Shown piece after piece: positions 23,701 through 33,925 of a stretch of 64,000 nucleotides of DNA. The notes under the pieces are model-generated. The model worked only from the letters and a program-made list of their open reading frames with translations. It was not told where the DNA came from and made no database searches. A program made the position numbers and the translations under genes. Location: the NCBI RefSeq assembly GCF_019649055.1, contig NW_026570346.1:62001-126000 (forward strand), given 5' to 3'. Source of the stretch: Paramacrobiotus metropolitanus (Eukaryota > Tardigrada > Eutardigrada > Parachela > Macrobiotidae). Positions within the stretch are counted from its first letter, which is position 1. Every line of letters begins with the position of its first letter.

Positions 23701-23897
23701 TACCCACGTACACATCTGGAAAAACAAATCTGATCTTTCGCCCCTTTTAGTGGTAAGGAAAATGATAAAAAGGATTACGATTAGTGGTACATAATGTACG
23801 ATTTGTACGAGTACTGCCATTCTAGTGTTTATGTTAAGTACTCTCACAAACGAAAAAAATGTGACTGTGTCTATATTTACAATTGTATATTTTATGC
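20700..23897 (+). repeat. Segmental duplication copy B
   Basis: It is nearly identical to 1-1775 and 2931-4421 joined together, with small indels (an extra 'actact' near 21066, a deletion near 22676). The junction at about 22445 directly abuts sequence that copy A has at 2931, so 1.15 kb differs. After 23897 the similarity stops. Confidence 0.85.
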
Positions 23898-24543
23898 ATT
23901 TAACCGGCGTCACAAACCTTGCATTACGGAACGTTTTGTTAAGATTTTGAACTTACGAAAACGTAATTTAATATGGTGAGCGTTTATATTCACGTGTTTC
24001 AAACGGCCGAAAATCCTATAACATACACTGTTCAGTTTTGGAGAAATTTAATTTCGCGTTAAATTTAATTTCGCGATTGCGTGTTCCGTTACATGCAGAT
24101 AAAGATTTGCAATCACACTAATTAAAGTACTTCTTTGCGTTGTTCTACGTGTTTCCTGATGTGGAACTTCGAAAAGGCGCATGCCATTTGATTTGCTGGC
24201 TTTCGCGCAGTCCTCAGCTCCTTATTCCATTGGTTTATGACATTCTGCAGCCAAATGATTTCAGATATGGACGAGTTCGTACGCGTTTAATTTTCCAGAG
24301 CATGTTTCTGGACTTATATTCGCAGTATAATTTTTTTACATTTGTTAGAATAGGGAAACTTAAGAAACTTCGGAATTTAAAGAAATTGGCGGGATTCTGT
24401 GGGATACGCGATGCACGAAGCAAATGCCAATCTGCCAGACGAGAATTGTCTGCATTGCGGCGATTTCTACTTACGTAACAGCCGGCCGATGGTAGCGTGC
24501 CGGGTCTTGTCAACTTCCGCTTCCAATATCCATAACCAATATC

Positions 24544-24588
<45 letters not shown>

Positions 24589-25190
24589 CAAAAAAAAAGT
24601 ATGGTTGTTCTTACAGTGTCTCGAAATAAGTTTTTCAGGCATATTGTTCGAGTGGAAAAAACGATTTCGTCGAAAATAATTACCTATCGCATCCCGTGGC
24701 TGTACCAGAAGCCTGCAAGGGTGGTCCCAGAAGCGTGCAAGGGTGGTCACGCCCAAATCAAAGGTGCTTGCAGTCACTCTGCAAAGGTTACCCAAGCTTG
24801 GCCGAAATTTGCTGATGTATGGTATCTTTTGCAAGGGCATCGAATGACTAACAGTTCAGAGGTACTGATTTTGGACAACAACGTCATTAGAGTTTGTAAG
24901 CAAATTTCAACAGGACTACTGCTACCACGCTGAGTGGGTCGTGCCGCTGTTTTCCACTGGTCTACCCTAATTTTGACCTCACGATTATTCGGAAAGCGGT
25001 TTCAGCGTAGAATCTCCAAGTGAAAAATATGTCGGACACACACGAGAACAAAAAAAAAATCTATATAAGGAAGTATTTTATGACGGCTGACCTGTGCTAA
25101 TTTTTTGGAGAAACTGCCCCAACTTGGCTGAACAGGGCTGTAGTACTATTCGCGCTACATCGAATTCCTTGCCACCCGTTTTTAGACCGA
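23898..25190. other. Intergenic with a TA microsatellite
   Basis: A plus frame at 24140-24478 has no recognised domain. 24547-24584 is an (AT)19 run. At about 24706-24755 the unit agaagc.tgcaagggtggtc occurs twice in tandem. Confidence 0.5.
24547..24584. repeat. AT dinucleotide microsatellite
   Basis: It is an uninterrupted AT repeat of 38 bases. Confidence 0.95.
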
Positions 25191-25640
25191 ACTGGATTTA
25201 GATTGTACAGAAAGCTGAAGTTGATTTAGACTGTACAGAAAGCTGACTTTATGTAAAGTACTGACTTTTCCCCGATTTACGGCATGTACTGAAGTACAAA
25301 GTACTGACAGTACTTTACATAAAGTACTGGTAGTACTTTACATAAAGTACAGACTTTATGTAAAGTACTGACTTTTCCCCGATTCACGGGTTCACGGCAT
25401 GGGGAAAGTATAAAGTACTGGTAGTACTTTACATAAAGTACTGACTTTACATAAAGTACTGACTTTTCCCCGATTCACGGATTCACGGCACATGGGGGAA
25501 GTCTAACATACTGGCAGTACTTTACATAAAGTATTGACTTCATGTAAAGTACTGACTTTTCACCGATTCACAAATTCACTGCATGCGGGAGGTATAAAGT
25601 ATTGGCAGTGCTTTAGATAAAGTACTGACCTTTCACCATT
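25191..25640. repeat. Tandem array, about 95-bp units
   Basis: The marker gacttttccccgatt recurs at about 25263, 25370 and 25462, with degenerate versions at about 25553 and 25627. Spacings are near 105, 94, 94 and 70 bp. Each unit also holds self-complementary gtactttacataaagtac strings. Degeneration at the right end fits an old array edge. Confidence 0.85.
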
Positions 25641-25889
25641 TCTCGGAATCAGGTAGATGTGGATGAATACACACTGTGCAGAACTTCACACAATCCCGGC
25701 ATAGTGTAAAGGACTTTAACATGTGGCGCAATAGTAAAGTTATTTTTGTATGTCGTATTAAACATAATAATGTTATAATGTACGATCGTCGTACGTGCAA
25801 TCCGGGTCGTACAACTTTTCTAAATACAAAATTTCAACGTACTAAAGTTTCCTCTAATTATAAAACACCTGCGCATAGCTTTGACCTAA

Positions 25890-26778
25890 ATAACAAATAA
25901 CATTTTCTAGAGGGAGCTGAGAGATCTTTCTGCGGACCCGGGCAATCGGTTTGCAACTGCCTATAATAATGGAGAATTCCTGCAAAGATACCGTGACGTA
26001 TTTGGCTCGCAAATGTCCGTTTGTTACACGCTCCCTGGAAGAACTTCCCGACCAACAATTATATTCATCTCTTTGGCGCATGGTTTCGCTTTTGAACACG
26101 AGTGTTGCTCATTCGTCTCGAACGAGACATCGTGTCTGGAGTGATTAGCAACGTTCGTCGTCTGATCACTCTGATGTTCTCGTAGCGTTTTCGCCTTGGA
26201 TTGTTGTTGAAAGTTTTTATCATTTCCCCGTTTTCTCAGATAACGGGATTCCCCAGGTCCCCAACACCCTTGTTTATCAGATGGTAAGGTTGAGTGAGTG
26301 CACTTTATTTATATTTCTAGTGAAATCCTCTTCTCAATTTCTTTGACAGAATCTTTTGGTCGACGTACGGGTACCCCAACTACCAAACAACTACAGTGAC
26401 TTAGGTATATTCTCTACACAATATAATTTTTACCAGGGTTAATATCTACGGTACAAATACGTAATCTAGAGGCATAAATTAATAAACTATCTAGTACTCG
26501 TTGTCAACTTGCGTGCTTCATTCTACATAACTTCCACCGGAACAGTCGTCAGCGGAAACTTTGTGTCCAACTTATCCTTGTAGTTACAGGTAAATAATGA
26601 TCACATCCCAGACAACAAATCTTTGGATGCGACTGGATGCAGCCACACTATTAATGCTAACCGCCGACCGATGGCCCGCGCTGAAAACTGGATTCAGAGT
26701 TGGCTTACTCAAACCAGGATGTGGATTACTCAAACGTGGATTACTTAACTTCCCATCTCTTAAGGTATGTTTTCCACA
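25890..26778 (+). repeat. Block Y, copy at 26 kb
   Basis: It follows 8400-9290 closely (ggagctgagagat, ggcaatcggtttgcaa, ccccgttttctcagataacg, aactttgtgtccaacttatc) and ends in the 'ggattactcaaa' minisatellite. Confidence 0.8.
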
Positions 26779-26858
26779 AAGCACAAATCACAACAAGTGC
26801 TAAGCACAAATCACAACAAGTGCTAAGCACAAATCACAACAAGTGCTAAGCACAAATC
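26779..26858. repeat. 23-bp tandem repeat, 3.5 copies
   Basis: The unit aagcacaaatcacaac + aagtgct is repeated three times exactly and then partially. It begins immediately at the end of block Y. Confidence 0.9.
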
Positions 26859-28034
26859 CCGAACATACATATGATTCTCGTGAAATCAGCTAGCCGATGT
26901 TTTAATAATAAATTTCTCTCCGACGCTTCAGAAACGGATACGGCTTGAACGTATTTTTATCAAAGCAATCACTTAGCTACATTTGTCATCCAAATTGGAT
27001 TATCGTGTTGCAGCCTGATTTGCAGCAAAAAATTTTCCCTGAAATATGCGAAAAAAATCTGACAAAAAATTTGCTGTTTTTCGAAAAGCCCCAAAATGCG
27101 AAAACTGCTTAGCTCATTCAAAGCACGCTCCATGCCAATAACTTTGTTTCTTTGAAAAGCAGCAGGTGTTCGCTAAGTAAATCAGCTGAAACAATTAAAA
27201 TACTGCGTGCTGGAAAAAAGTATCACCAGATTCACAAGTTTGATTCATTAAGTGTGCTGACATTATGACATAGATTCTGACGATTTCCGGCTCTGTAATA
27301 ACGTCTGTTTGCAGTTCCAACTGGGGTCACAAGAACGTTCCACTGAGAAGATACGCTTTTATTATGAGCAAAATGGAAAAGCTTCAACATCAGTTCGTAC
27401 CTTCCATCCAACAGCTGTTCTTGGAAGCTGATCGTCAGTGGGGCCGCATGACGGAATCCTATGACAAGTCAGAACTGATGGGCCATCAGTGCTGACTTGT
27501 CATAGGATTCCGTCATTCCGTCATGCCTTAATGGATGCCTTTCGCATCCAGAAGGCTCCAGAAGCTGGCGGACATCACGGGTGCACCAGTGAAAATTCGT
27601 AATCCTTGATTCGTCTTCATTCCTCGGCATAATTCTTAAAGGACTGCATTCTCAGTTTATTTGATAACCATAAACAGCACCTTTTGATAAGTCCTGTTTC
27701 CGGGGTTGGTATCAATTGTTGCTACGGAGATGCGAGAAGCTTTGACCAGTGTGAAACCGCCTAAGTGACGCGCCATGCCCTTTGCATCAGCGGCATGTAC
27801 TTGCCACCAGCTCTGCGCTTGTTATGTGCACGCATACTGTACTCCGCTCTTTGCCCAACATAGATAAATGTATTTTATGCTAACCAACCATCGCTATCGT
27901 TCCTCAATCGCGACATTATTGATGCCATTTCTGACATTTCATTTATACGACTAGTGTTTATCTGAATCACTGAAAATGTTAATTACTGGAACTCAAAGAA
28001 AAAACTACAGGTAGCTGCTCTTCTGATGAGATGA
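26859..28034. other. Mostly unassigned; one palindrome
   Basis: A plus reading at about 27368-27501 starts MSKMEKLQHQF and contains GRMTESYDKSELMGHQ before a stop. It shares the 'MTES' neighbourhood with the frame at 28035-28532. No family is recognised. Confidence 0.35.
27448..27516. repeat. Near-perfect 34-bp-arm palindrome with a 1-nt loop
   Basis: The arm at 27448-27481 (atgacggaatcctatgacaa...) and its inverse at 27483-27516 differ at one position, with one base between them. A similar unfolded sequence, gacggaatccc.aagcatg in minus orientation, lies near 28400, so one arm looks like an inverted duplication of the other. Confidence 0.9.
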
Positions 28035-28532
28035 TCAATTTAAATCTTGACGATGGGGCCGAATGACCGTAAACGTCCGTTCGCAAAGAAAAAGAATCAC
28101 GCTCGCTAAAACGAATTCGGTGGGACTACTTTTCAGGAAAAGCCGCAGCCAGCTTTCCAGAACACCTGCTTGCCCAGAATCAAGCTGTGCGGTGCACGGG
28201 TGGCGGATGAGCAGTTTCAGAGTCTCTGGACTGAACATCGACCAGGACCGGTAATAGTGCTCACTCCTCGTTGGGGGAGATCCTTGAAGAACACGAAAAG
28301 AACGATCATGTTGTGTGGACGAGAAAGTGCCGAAAGCTTCCGTCAATACGGCACTAGCCGCTGCGCTGATGGGCCACATGCTTCGGGATTCCGTCATTCT
28401 CTGCTCTAACTCAGCGGACTCAGCTTGGAAAAGAGCGGAGTCATAACCACCCGATGCTGCCTGGCTACGGAGATAGCACCTCTGGTTGAAGGCGTCCAGC
28501 AGCAGTGGTATTCCTTCGATCATCTCGGCCAT
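28035..28532 (-). CDS. Uncharacterised frame, possible exon
   Basis: The frame gives 165 codons from the ATG at 28532, starting MAEMIEGIPLLLDAFNQRCY and ending VIRPHRQDLN. It is largely helical in character with few low-complexity stretches. An in-frame extension to 28580 has no ATG. It contains AELEQRMTESRSMWP, similar at DNA level to the palindrome at 27448. I considered a nuclear-receptor ligand-binding fold from the spacing of Leu and Phe but see no diagnostic motif, so I leave it unassigned. A spurious open frame is possible. Confidence 0.3.
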   Translation of the reverse strand: MAEMIEGIPLLLDAFNQRCYLRSQAASGGYDSALFQAESAELEQRMTESRSMWPISAAASAVLTEAFGTFSSTQHDRSFRVLQGSPPTRSEHYYRSWSMFSPETLKLLIRHPCTAQLDSGQAGVLESWLRLFLKSSPTEFVLASVILFLCERTFTVIRPHRQDLN

Positions 28533-28834
28533 TGTCCTGGTCGAACAGCAGTGTATCCAGTTTCTGTCGGGCTGTGTCACTTGTTTCTGGCATTCTTCTT
28601 TCGTGCCAAGTAAGATCTTTACGATTTGAAACCGTAAATTTGTTAGTCGTGAAATTACCTAACGCTTATGATTATCATCCGGGAAGCAGCGACAATTCTG
28701 CGGCGGCCAAAATATTAGGTATGTTGAGTAACAAAAGTAGTGGACATTAAGTAAATTAAGCAATAAGCGATGGTCATTAAAGTGGACCACTTGAAATAAA
28801 AATTCCGGAAACGCCACTTCACTACACTCAGAGA

Positions 28835-29300
28835 ATTGCAGTCACCGCGGCTGCGCCATTAGCTTTGAAGAAATGAAGGAAAAATTTGAAGTAATGTAAA
28901 CCTAAGTGTACCTAAATTGTAAAGCGCAGGCGCAGTGTGTGTCGGCGAGTCGTGACTGCATTTCTCCGGATACAGTGCAGTCACAGCACTAGAGTGGCTC
29001 ACGTGGCGTGGCGAAAGCGCTGTCGTTACTGATTTCTTTACGACGCAACTGCAAGGAAAAGGCTCAACCTTTTTTTAAAAAATTGTAAGTACTTTGTAAA
29101 GGGTAAATCCTGTTTAATCCTATATTGAAAAAAAGACCAGGCTCCTCATGCCACCTTTTACCACCTTTGGCTCCTAATACTCCTAATACCATATACCACA
29201 TTTGGCTCCTACTCCTAGTACCACCTTTTGCACACCACTTTTGACTCCGCATACCACCATTTATTTAGTACTTAACACAATTCACACATTTCCATTCGAA
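28835..29300 (+). repeat. Dispersed repeat, pair with 6090-6545
   Basis: See 6090-6545. After about 29300 it runs into a 95-bp piece matching 6680-6785. Its 'accacctttggctcc' part has an inverse at 29575-29660, making an inverted pair around 29300-29570. Confidence 0.8.
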
Positions 29301-29948
29301 AGGTTTCTTTTTGATAACGCGTGAACGCCTCTTGGAAAATCATGAACGTCGCGAAGGAGGCTCCTTCATACATCAAAGGATGTTCTGGATCGCTATCTGA
29401 TCTTCTTGGACTAATGCGCCTTTTCGACGTTTTTCAACTTTTCAAGAAAACACCGGCTATATAAGAATCTGATCATTTACCGGTAAAACGATGTTATGAC
29501 ATTGTAACCTTAAACATTTATAAAACATCACAGCAACAAATATTTTAACTTATCTTTTTATTAAAAGCTTAAAAAAACTTATGGTGGTATGGGGAGTCAA
29601 ACGTGGTGTGCAAAATGTGGTATTAGGAGTCAAAGGTGGTATAAAGGTGGTATGCGGAGCCTTCACCATTATTAATGTATAGTAAAAAAAATGTAACATC
29701 TTTACTATACAGTATGCATTAATAATTCCAGTTTGATTTTCCTATTAAATTATTTTTTTAGAGTTTATGACAGTTTTAGTTTGGTTTATAAGAAGTAGTT
29801 ATTAAAATAAATTATTCTGAAAGTATAAGCACAGTTAGGAGTATGTGAAGCAGTTATTTCTCAAATTTTTGGCTTCCAGGGGATTGGAATATGCGGGTGA
29901 TCAGGTGATTAAAAATATATAACGAATGTGATCGATTAAGAAGACAAG

Positions 29949-31024
29949 TCAATGTACCAGAAACCGGGCGTTGGCGTCGTCCCCGGTCCTGCAGTCTGCG
30001 GCGCTCATCACCATGCTGGACCGGCCGTTCCGCAGCTCCCCGACGCACATCCACCGCCGGCTACTGAAATGGTCGTTGGTCATCGGAATGAGCACAGCGG
30101 CCGCTGCCGGCGATAGTGCGGGAAGCCCCGTCTCCAGCGCCACGCTGGCCGCGCCCAGCATGCCGGGTTGGACCGGCTCGCTGCGCTCCGTCGGCACCGC
30201 CCTATCCAGACGCTCCAACGGGACGATCTGGGTGTGCGCCTCATCCGTACCGGGTGTCCTCCACTGGACAACGGCCGCTGCGTAGTCCGGGTCGCGGCGG
30301 CCGCCTCCCAAACGAGTCATAGCAGCCGGCAGCCAAATCCACGGACCGAAACCGGTTTCCCGCACCCGCACGCGCACGGGCGTGGCACCGGCGACTAGGG
30401 TAGAAATTGCAGTTTCAAACTTTTTTCAGATCCAACTACAAATAATAGTTTTAAAATAAATAAAAAATAAATAAAAAATTAAACAATAATCAAAGCATAA
30501 TAATAAGAATAATAAATAACAATAAATAAAAAATAATAATTTTAAGATCAAACCGGGCTGCTAACATCTGGATGGGTTTAAAAATTTTATTTTGTACCGT
30601 GCTATTTAACAAATTTTCGTGGAGAAACTGATCAATTTACTGCATCGGCCAATTTAAAGAAACATAAAACTGATGCAGGAAAAATGACAAATCTGAAACT
30701 ATTTTGCTTAATCATTTATTTAATGTTGTGTGCTTATAACAACAGAAAAAACTTGGGAAATCACTTTTCGAAAATAAAAAATCATTAACTTCGGAATAAA
30801 AATATATTAAGAAATAATGTTTAGAATTTTTTAATCGTGCCAGCGACGGCAGGCTGTTGCTTCGCCCCCTGATCGACCGGCAGAGGGCGGATGGGCCGGA
30901 ATACCCTTCCGAAGGGGGCAAATTTGCGGCGCCTATCGCAGTAATCCAGGTCAACGTAAAGTCCGCCGCTGTCCTCGTCCACGACGCGGCCGCAACGCAG
31001 GTAACCGTCGTCGCTCGGCCAGTG
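29949..31024 (-). CDS. F-box-family N-terminal module gene fragment, copy 2
   Basis: On the minus strand the frame from 31024 encodes DDGYLRCGRVVDEDSGG, LYVDLDYCDRRRKFAPFGRV and VDQGAKQQPAVAG. After an AT-rich interruption (about 30396-30842, GTCGC on both sides), 30395-29949 encodes VAGATPVRVRVRETGFGPWI, LSPAAAAVLIPMTNDHF and RRWMCVGELRNG, then a stop. It is the inverted paralogue of 11545-12489, including the interruption and 3' flank, so the duplication was at DNA level. The small Tudor-like feel of the first module (DDG, GRV, YVDLD) is only an impression. No 5' exon or start is evident. Confidence 0.55.
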
Positions 31025-31249
31025 TCAGGTCCAATCGTAATTTATCGCCAGAAGAAAATGAAACGGTCTGAATACTGTGTGTTTGTCATTTGTGCCAAAG
31101 ATCTGTTGAGTCCAAACTGAGGGAAAATTATCAAGTTGTTGTGGGTTAGTGGCGTCAGTTTTTTTACAGATAAGCAGAAAAGCTGTGATTGGCGGTTGTG
31201 AACAAGTGATCGACCCATGATTACGCCACTAAGCTTTTTTGTCGTAGCA
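31025..31249. other. Short intergenic stretch
   Basis: No feature was seen between the 5' end of the N-terminal-module fragment and the LINE remnant. Confidence 0.4.
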
Positions 31250-31611
31250 CTAGCGGAAAACGTGTTGATAACTGGAGCATCCACTCCGATTTCCACAGGC
31301 CATCCGATACGACAGCACAGTGTGATAAGCTGATTGCTTCCAACGGTCGAACAACGGCAGGATGCGTAATCGCTGATACAGCTCGGGGGTTACCCGCTCC
31401 ATGTAATAAGTAGTGGCCTGCACTGCTTCCCGTTGGGAACTGGCTAGCTTGCCGCGTAAAGTCGAAGATGCTGGTGACCACGTATCCGACCCATAGTCAA
31501 GATGTGGCTGCACGCATGGTAAAGACTTCTTCGCTGTGGCATGTCCAGACCATCCTTCGCTGCGTTTATCATTGCGATGCCGTAGTTCACCTTCCACAAC
31601 ACATAGTCGAA
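31250..31611 (-). pseudogene. LINE (Jockey/CR1-like) reverse-transcriptase C-terminal remnant
   Basis: The minus strand reads FDYVLWKVNYGIAMINAAKD and LDMPQRRSLYHAC, then (one-base frame break near 31515) QPHLDYGSDTWSPASSTL, REAVQATTYYMERVTPELYQ and RLRILPLFDRWKQSAYHTVL before a stop. '(Y)..YG...W.P' followed by '...QR.A.R.I......Y..RL..L.L..L..RR' is the classic end of the RT/thumb region in Jockey and CR1 clade elements. It differs from the retroelement at 36.4-37.2 kb. The upstream catalytic motifs are missing. Confidence 0.75.
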
Positions 31612-32154
31612 CTGCCCTAATAATGAAAATTACAAAAGCAAAAAAAAATTGAAGTATTAGAACTCAGGAATCCCGTCTACAGTAGGACCTCACGAAGAGG
31701 GAGATTTTACTAGCAAACTTTAAATTGCAGTTGTACATCAGAGGGGAGTCAAGGGATCTCAAATTTCCCCGTCATACGTTAAGACGGAAAATCTACATAG
31801 ATTGCGTTTACATTGCTCCTTCATTTGTGTTAAAATGCGGCCGACGGCGCATTACAGTCTTAAAAAATTGGAGGTTGGCCAATTGTACCTTGATGATTTA
31901 TCTCCGGTTTAATTATTCATTCACTAATTGGTTAATTAGCAAGATCTGCGAGCGGTCAGAAAGTCCGAAATTTGCCATTTTCGGACATCTGTAGATTGTA
32001 ATTAACTTAAGATACAAATTTGAGTTTTCCTGTTACTGCTGCTTTAAGGTACCTCGTTGCCAATTATGTAAAGAGATGTCATTTAACTATTCGCGATCAC
32101 TTGGAAAAAATTCTGAACACAATGTTGCGCCCTGACGCCAATGCCCGTCAACGG
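31612..32154. other. Intergenic, nothing recognised
   Basis: A plus frame at 31725-31994 has no recognised motif. Confidence 0.4.
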
Positions 32155-32642
32155 GTTAACTTGGATTCAGATGGGGATTTGGATTATTCAAACTTGGAAA
32201 TGGATTCCTCAAAGTAGGATCTGATCACTCAGACTTGGATTACTTAACTTGGATTACGTAGCTTAAATAACGTAACTGATTACATGACTTGGATTGCATA
32301 ACTTGCACAAATTGGATTACATTTTCTTTCGTTTTGCTTTCTTATGTAGTTATGTTTCTTTTTCTTCTATTTTTCTAAAGTTGTTTTCTTGAGTTTCATT
32401 CTTATGTTTTACAAAACATAAGACCGACATAAAAATGAAGACATAAACAGAAAACGTAAGAAGGCATTGAAACGAAACTTGAAAAAGAAAAAATAAGAAA
32501 GCATCTGAAAATAAATGAAGACATGAGCGAATCTAATTCAACTTGTGCAATCCAAGTTACGTAATCCAATTTAAGTAATCCAGGTTTCAGTAATCCAAGT
32601 CCACGTTTGAGCAATCCAAATTCGAATCCGAATCCAAGTTAC
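32155..32642. mobile_element. Foldback element built of TTGGATTAC repeats
   Basis: The left arm starts ttaacttggattc and carries several 'cttggattac' units. The right arm ends gaatccaagttac and carries their inverse. The A/T-rich centre is itself palindromic (cttatgttttac / aaaacataag near 32402-32422). No clean target duplication is visible. The same unit ends blocks Y at 9210-9300 and 26695-26760. Confidence 0.7.
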
Positions 32643-33916
32643 AGCGGGGACCCTGGAGGGGAGGTCGTGGTTTTTCCCATCTCCTCGTACCACTATTTGG
32701 CTGTTCTCACCACTTGGGCTATCCGCACTACGTTTCAACATAAATTCTAACACCACCTTTTAACAACTGCTACCACCGGCGCCAGCTCTTTTGGCTGTTC
32801 TCACCTCTTTATTGCATTTTCAAACAATGCGTTGTATGCGTCCAAACGACTTGGTTTCAAAGGTTTTCATAGCTTTGCCGTTAGCAGCGCTTTTTCTTTA
32901 GGATTGGGCCACCACCTACCGGAAAAGTACCGAACCGCATTTTCGCCGTGCTGCAAAGCTGTTGGCCAAATGTTTTCGTATGTTATTGAATTCTATTTTC
33001 ACTGGTTTTCTAGTTGCTGATGATTTTGACCACGAAAGCAATGGAGAAAACGCCACAGTCGCACCATTTTTTTGCTGTTCACCATTCCATAAGGATCCAG
33101 TGATCGCCGTCACCCGTATATAAGGAGGTGGGAATAGACCAAATAAGCTGCAAAAAGGTCGTGCAAATAGCCAGTGGTGATGTAAAAAAGTTATGTTAAG
33201 TGAAATATGAGTAAAGCTACATAAGTATAAATGATTCAGTTCTGGTAAGTTGACCGCCTACCGCATCTCTTTGGTGTTTGACTTTGGTATAAAGTTTGTG
33301 CGGGTGCAGCCAGTTTCGAAGAGGAACAAAGGTGCTTGGAAAATAAATCCTTTATATGCTTACCCGCCTTCTCCTGGATTTCCTTCTTGCGAACCTTTAA
33401 GATCTCATCACCACGGGTTCGTCACCAACAGCCACACAAATACAGTTTTATGTGGCTCGCTTTTCGAGAACGATCGTCCAATTGCTTCAGGTATGCTGCA
33501 GTGAACTATGTCTCAGTGGGAGCGGTGGGAGCAACAAATTTAACTTCGGTTAACAATTTGTTAATATTATTTTTAAAATATGCAGTTCGAGTTTGCACCA
33601 CACTCACACAGTAATGCACGGCCCACAGAGCAGTTACTTACAGCGCAACAGGATATTAAACTGTAACGGCGGATATAACATAAGATAGCCCAAAACAGGC
33701 TAAGGATTCACTTCAGCCGCTTTCATATCGGTAAGAAAACTAAAACTCAAGAAAACCCTAGAAAACATAAGAAACATTAAGAAAACATAGGACAATAAAC
33801 TAAGCCCCGATGGCTTAAGGAAACATAACACATTTAAAAACTCTTAGAAAATCTGAAAACGTCATACGTCACATGATTAGAGTGGCCGCAATTACGCGTG
33901 GCCGAAATGCACGCCT
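32643..33916. other. Intergenic, nothing recognised
   Basis: AT-rich, with a CATAAGAAAA-type low-complexity stretch at about 33740-33850. Frames at 33250-33614 lack support. Confidence 0.4.
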
Positions 33917-33925
33917 CTAAAGATT
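33917..33925. repeat. 9-bp target-site duplication, left
   Basis: CTAAAGATT, repeated at 34898-34906 on the other side of the element. Confidence 0.65.

Noticed and set aside
24547-24584. Origin or promoter signal in the AT run (also 62087-62138)
   Set aside because: It is a simple dinucleotide microsatellite with nothing else nearby to support a regulatory role.
25191-25640. CRISPR-like array
   Set aside because: Units are continuous without unique spacers, the genome is eukaryotic, and the array behaves as a degraded tandem repeat.
28035-28532. Nuclear-receptor ligand-binding domain
   Set aside because: Only vague helix spacing fits. The signature motifs of the family are not visible.
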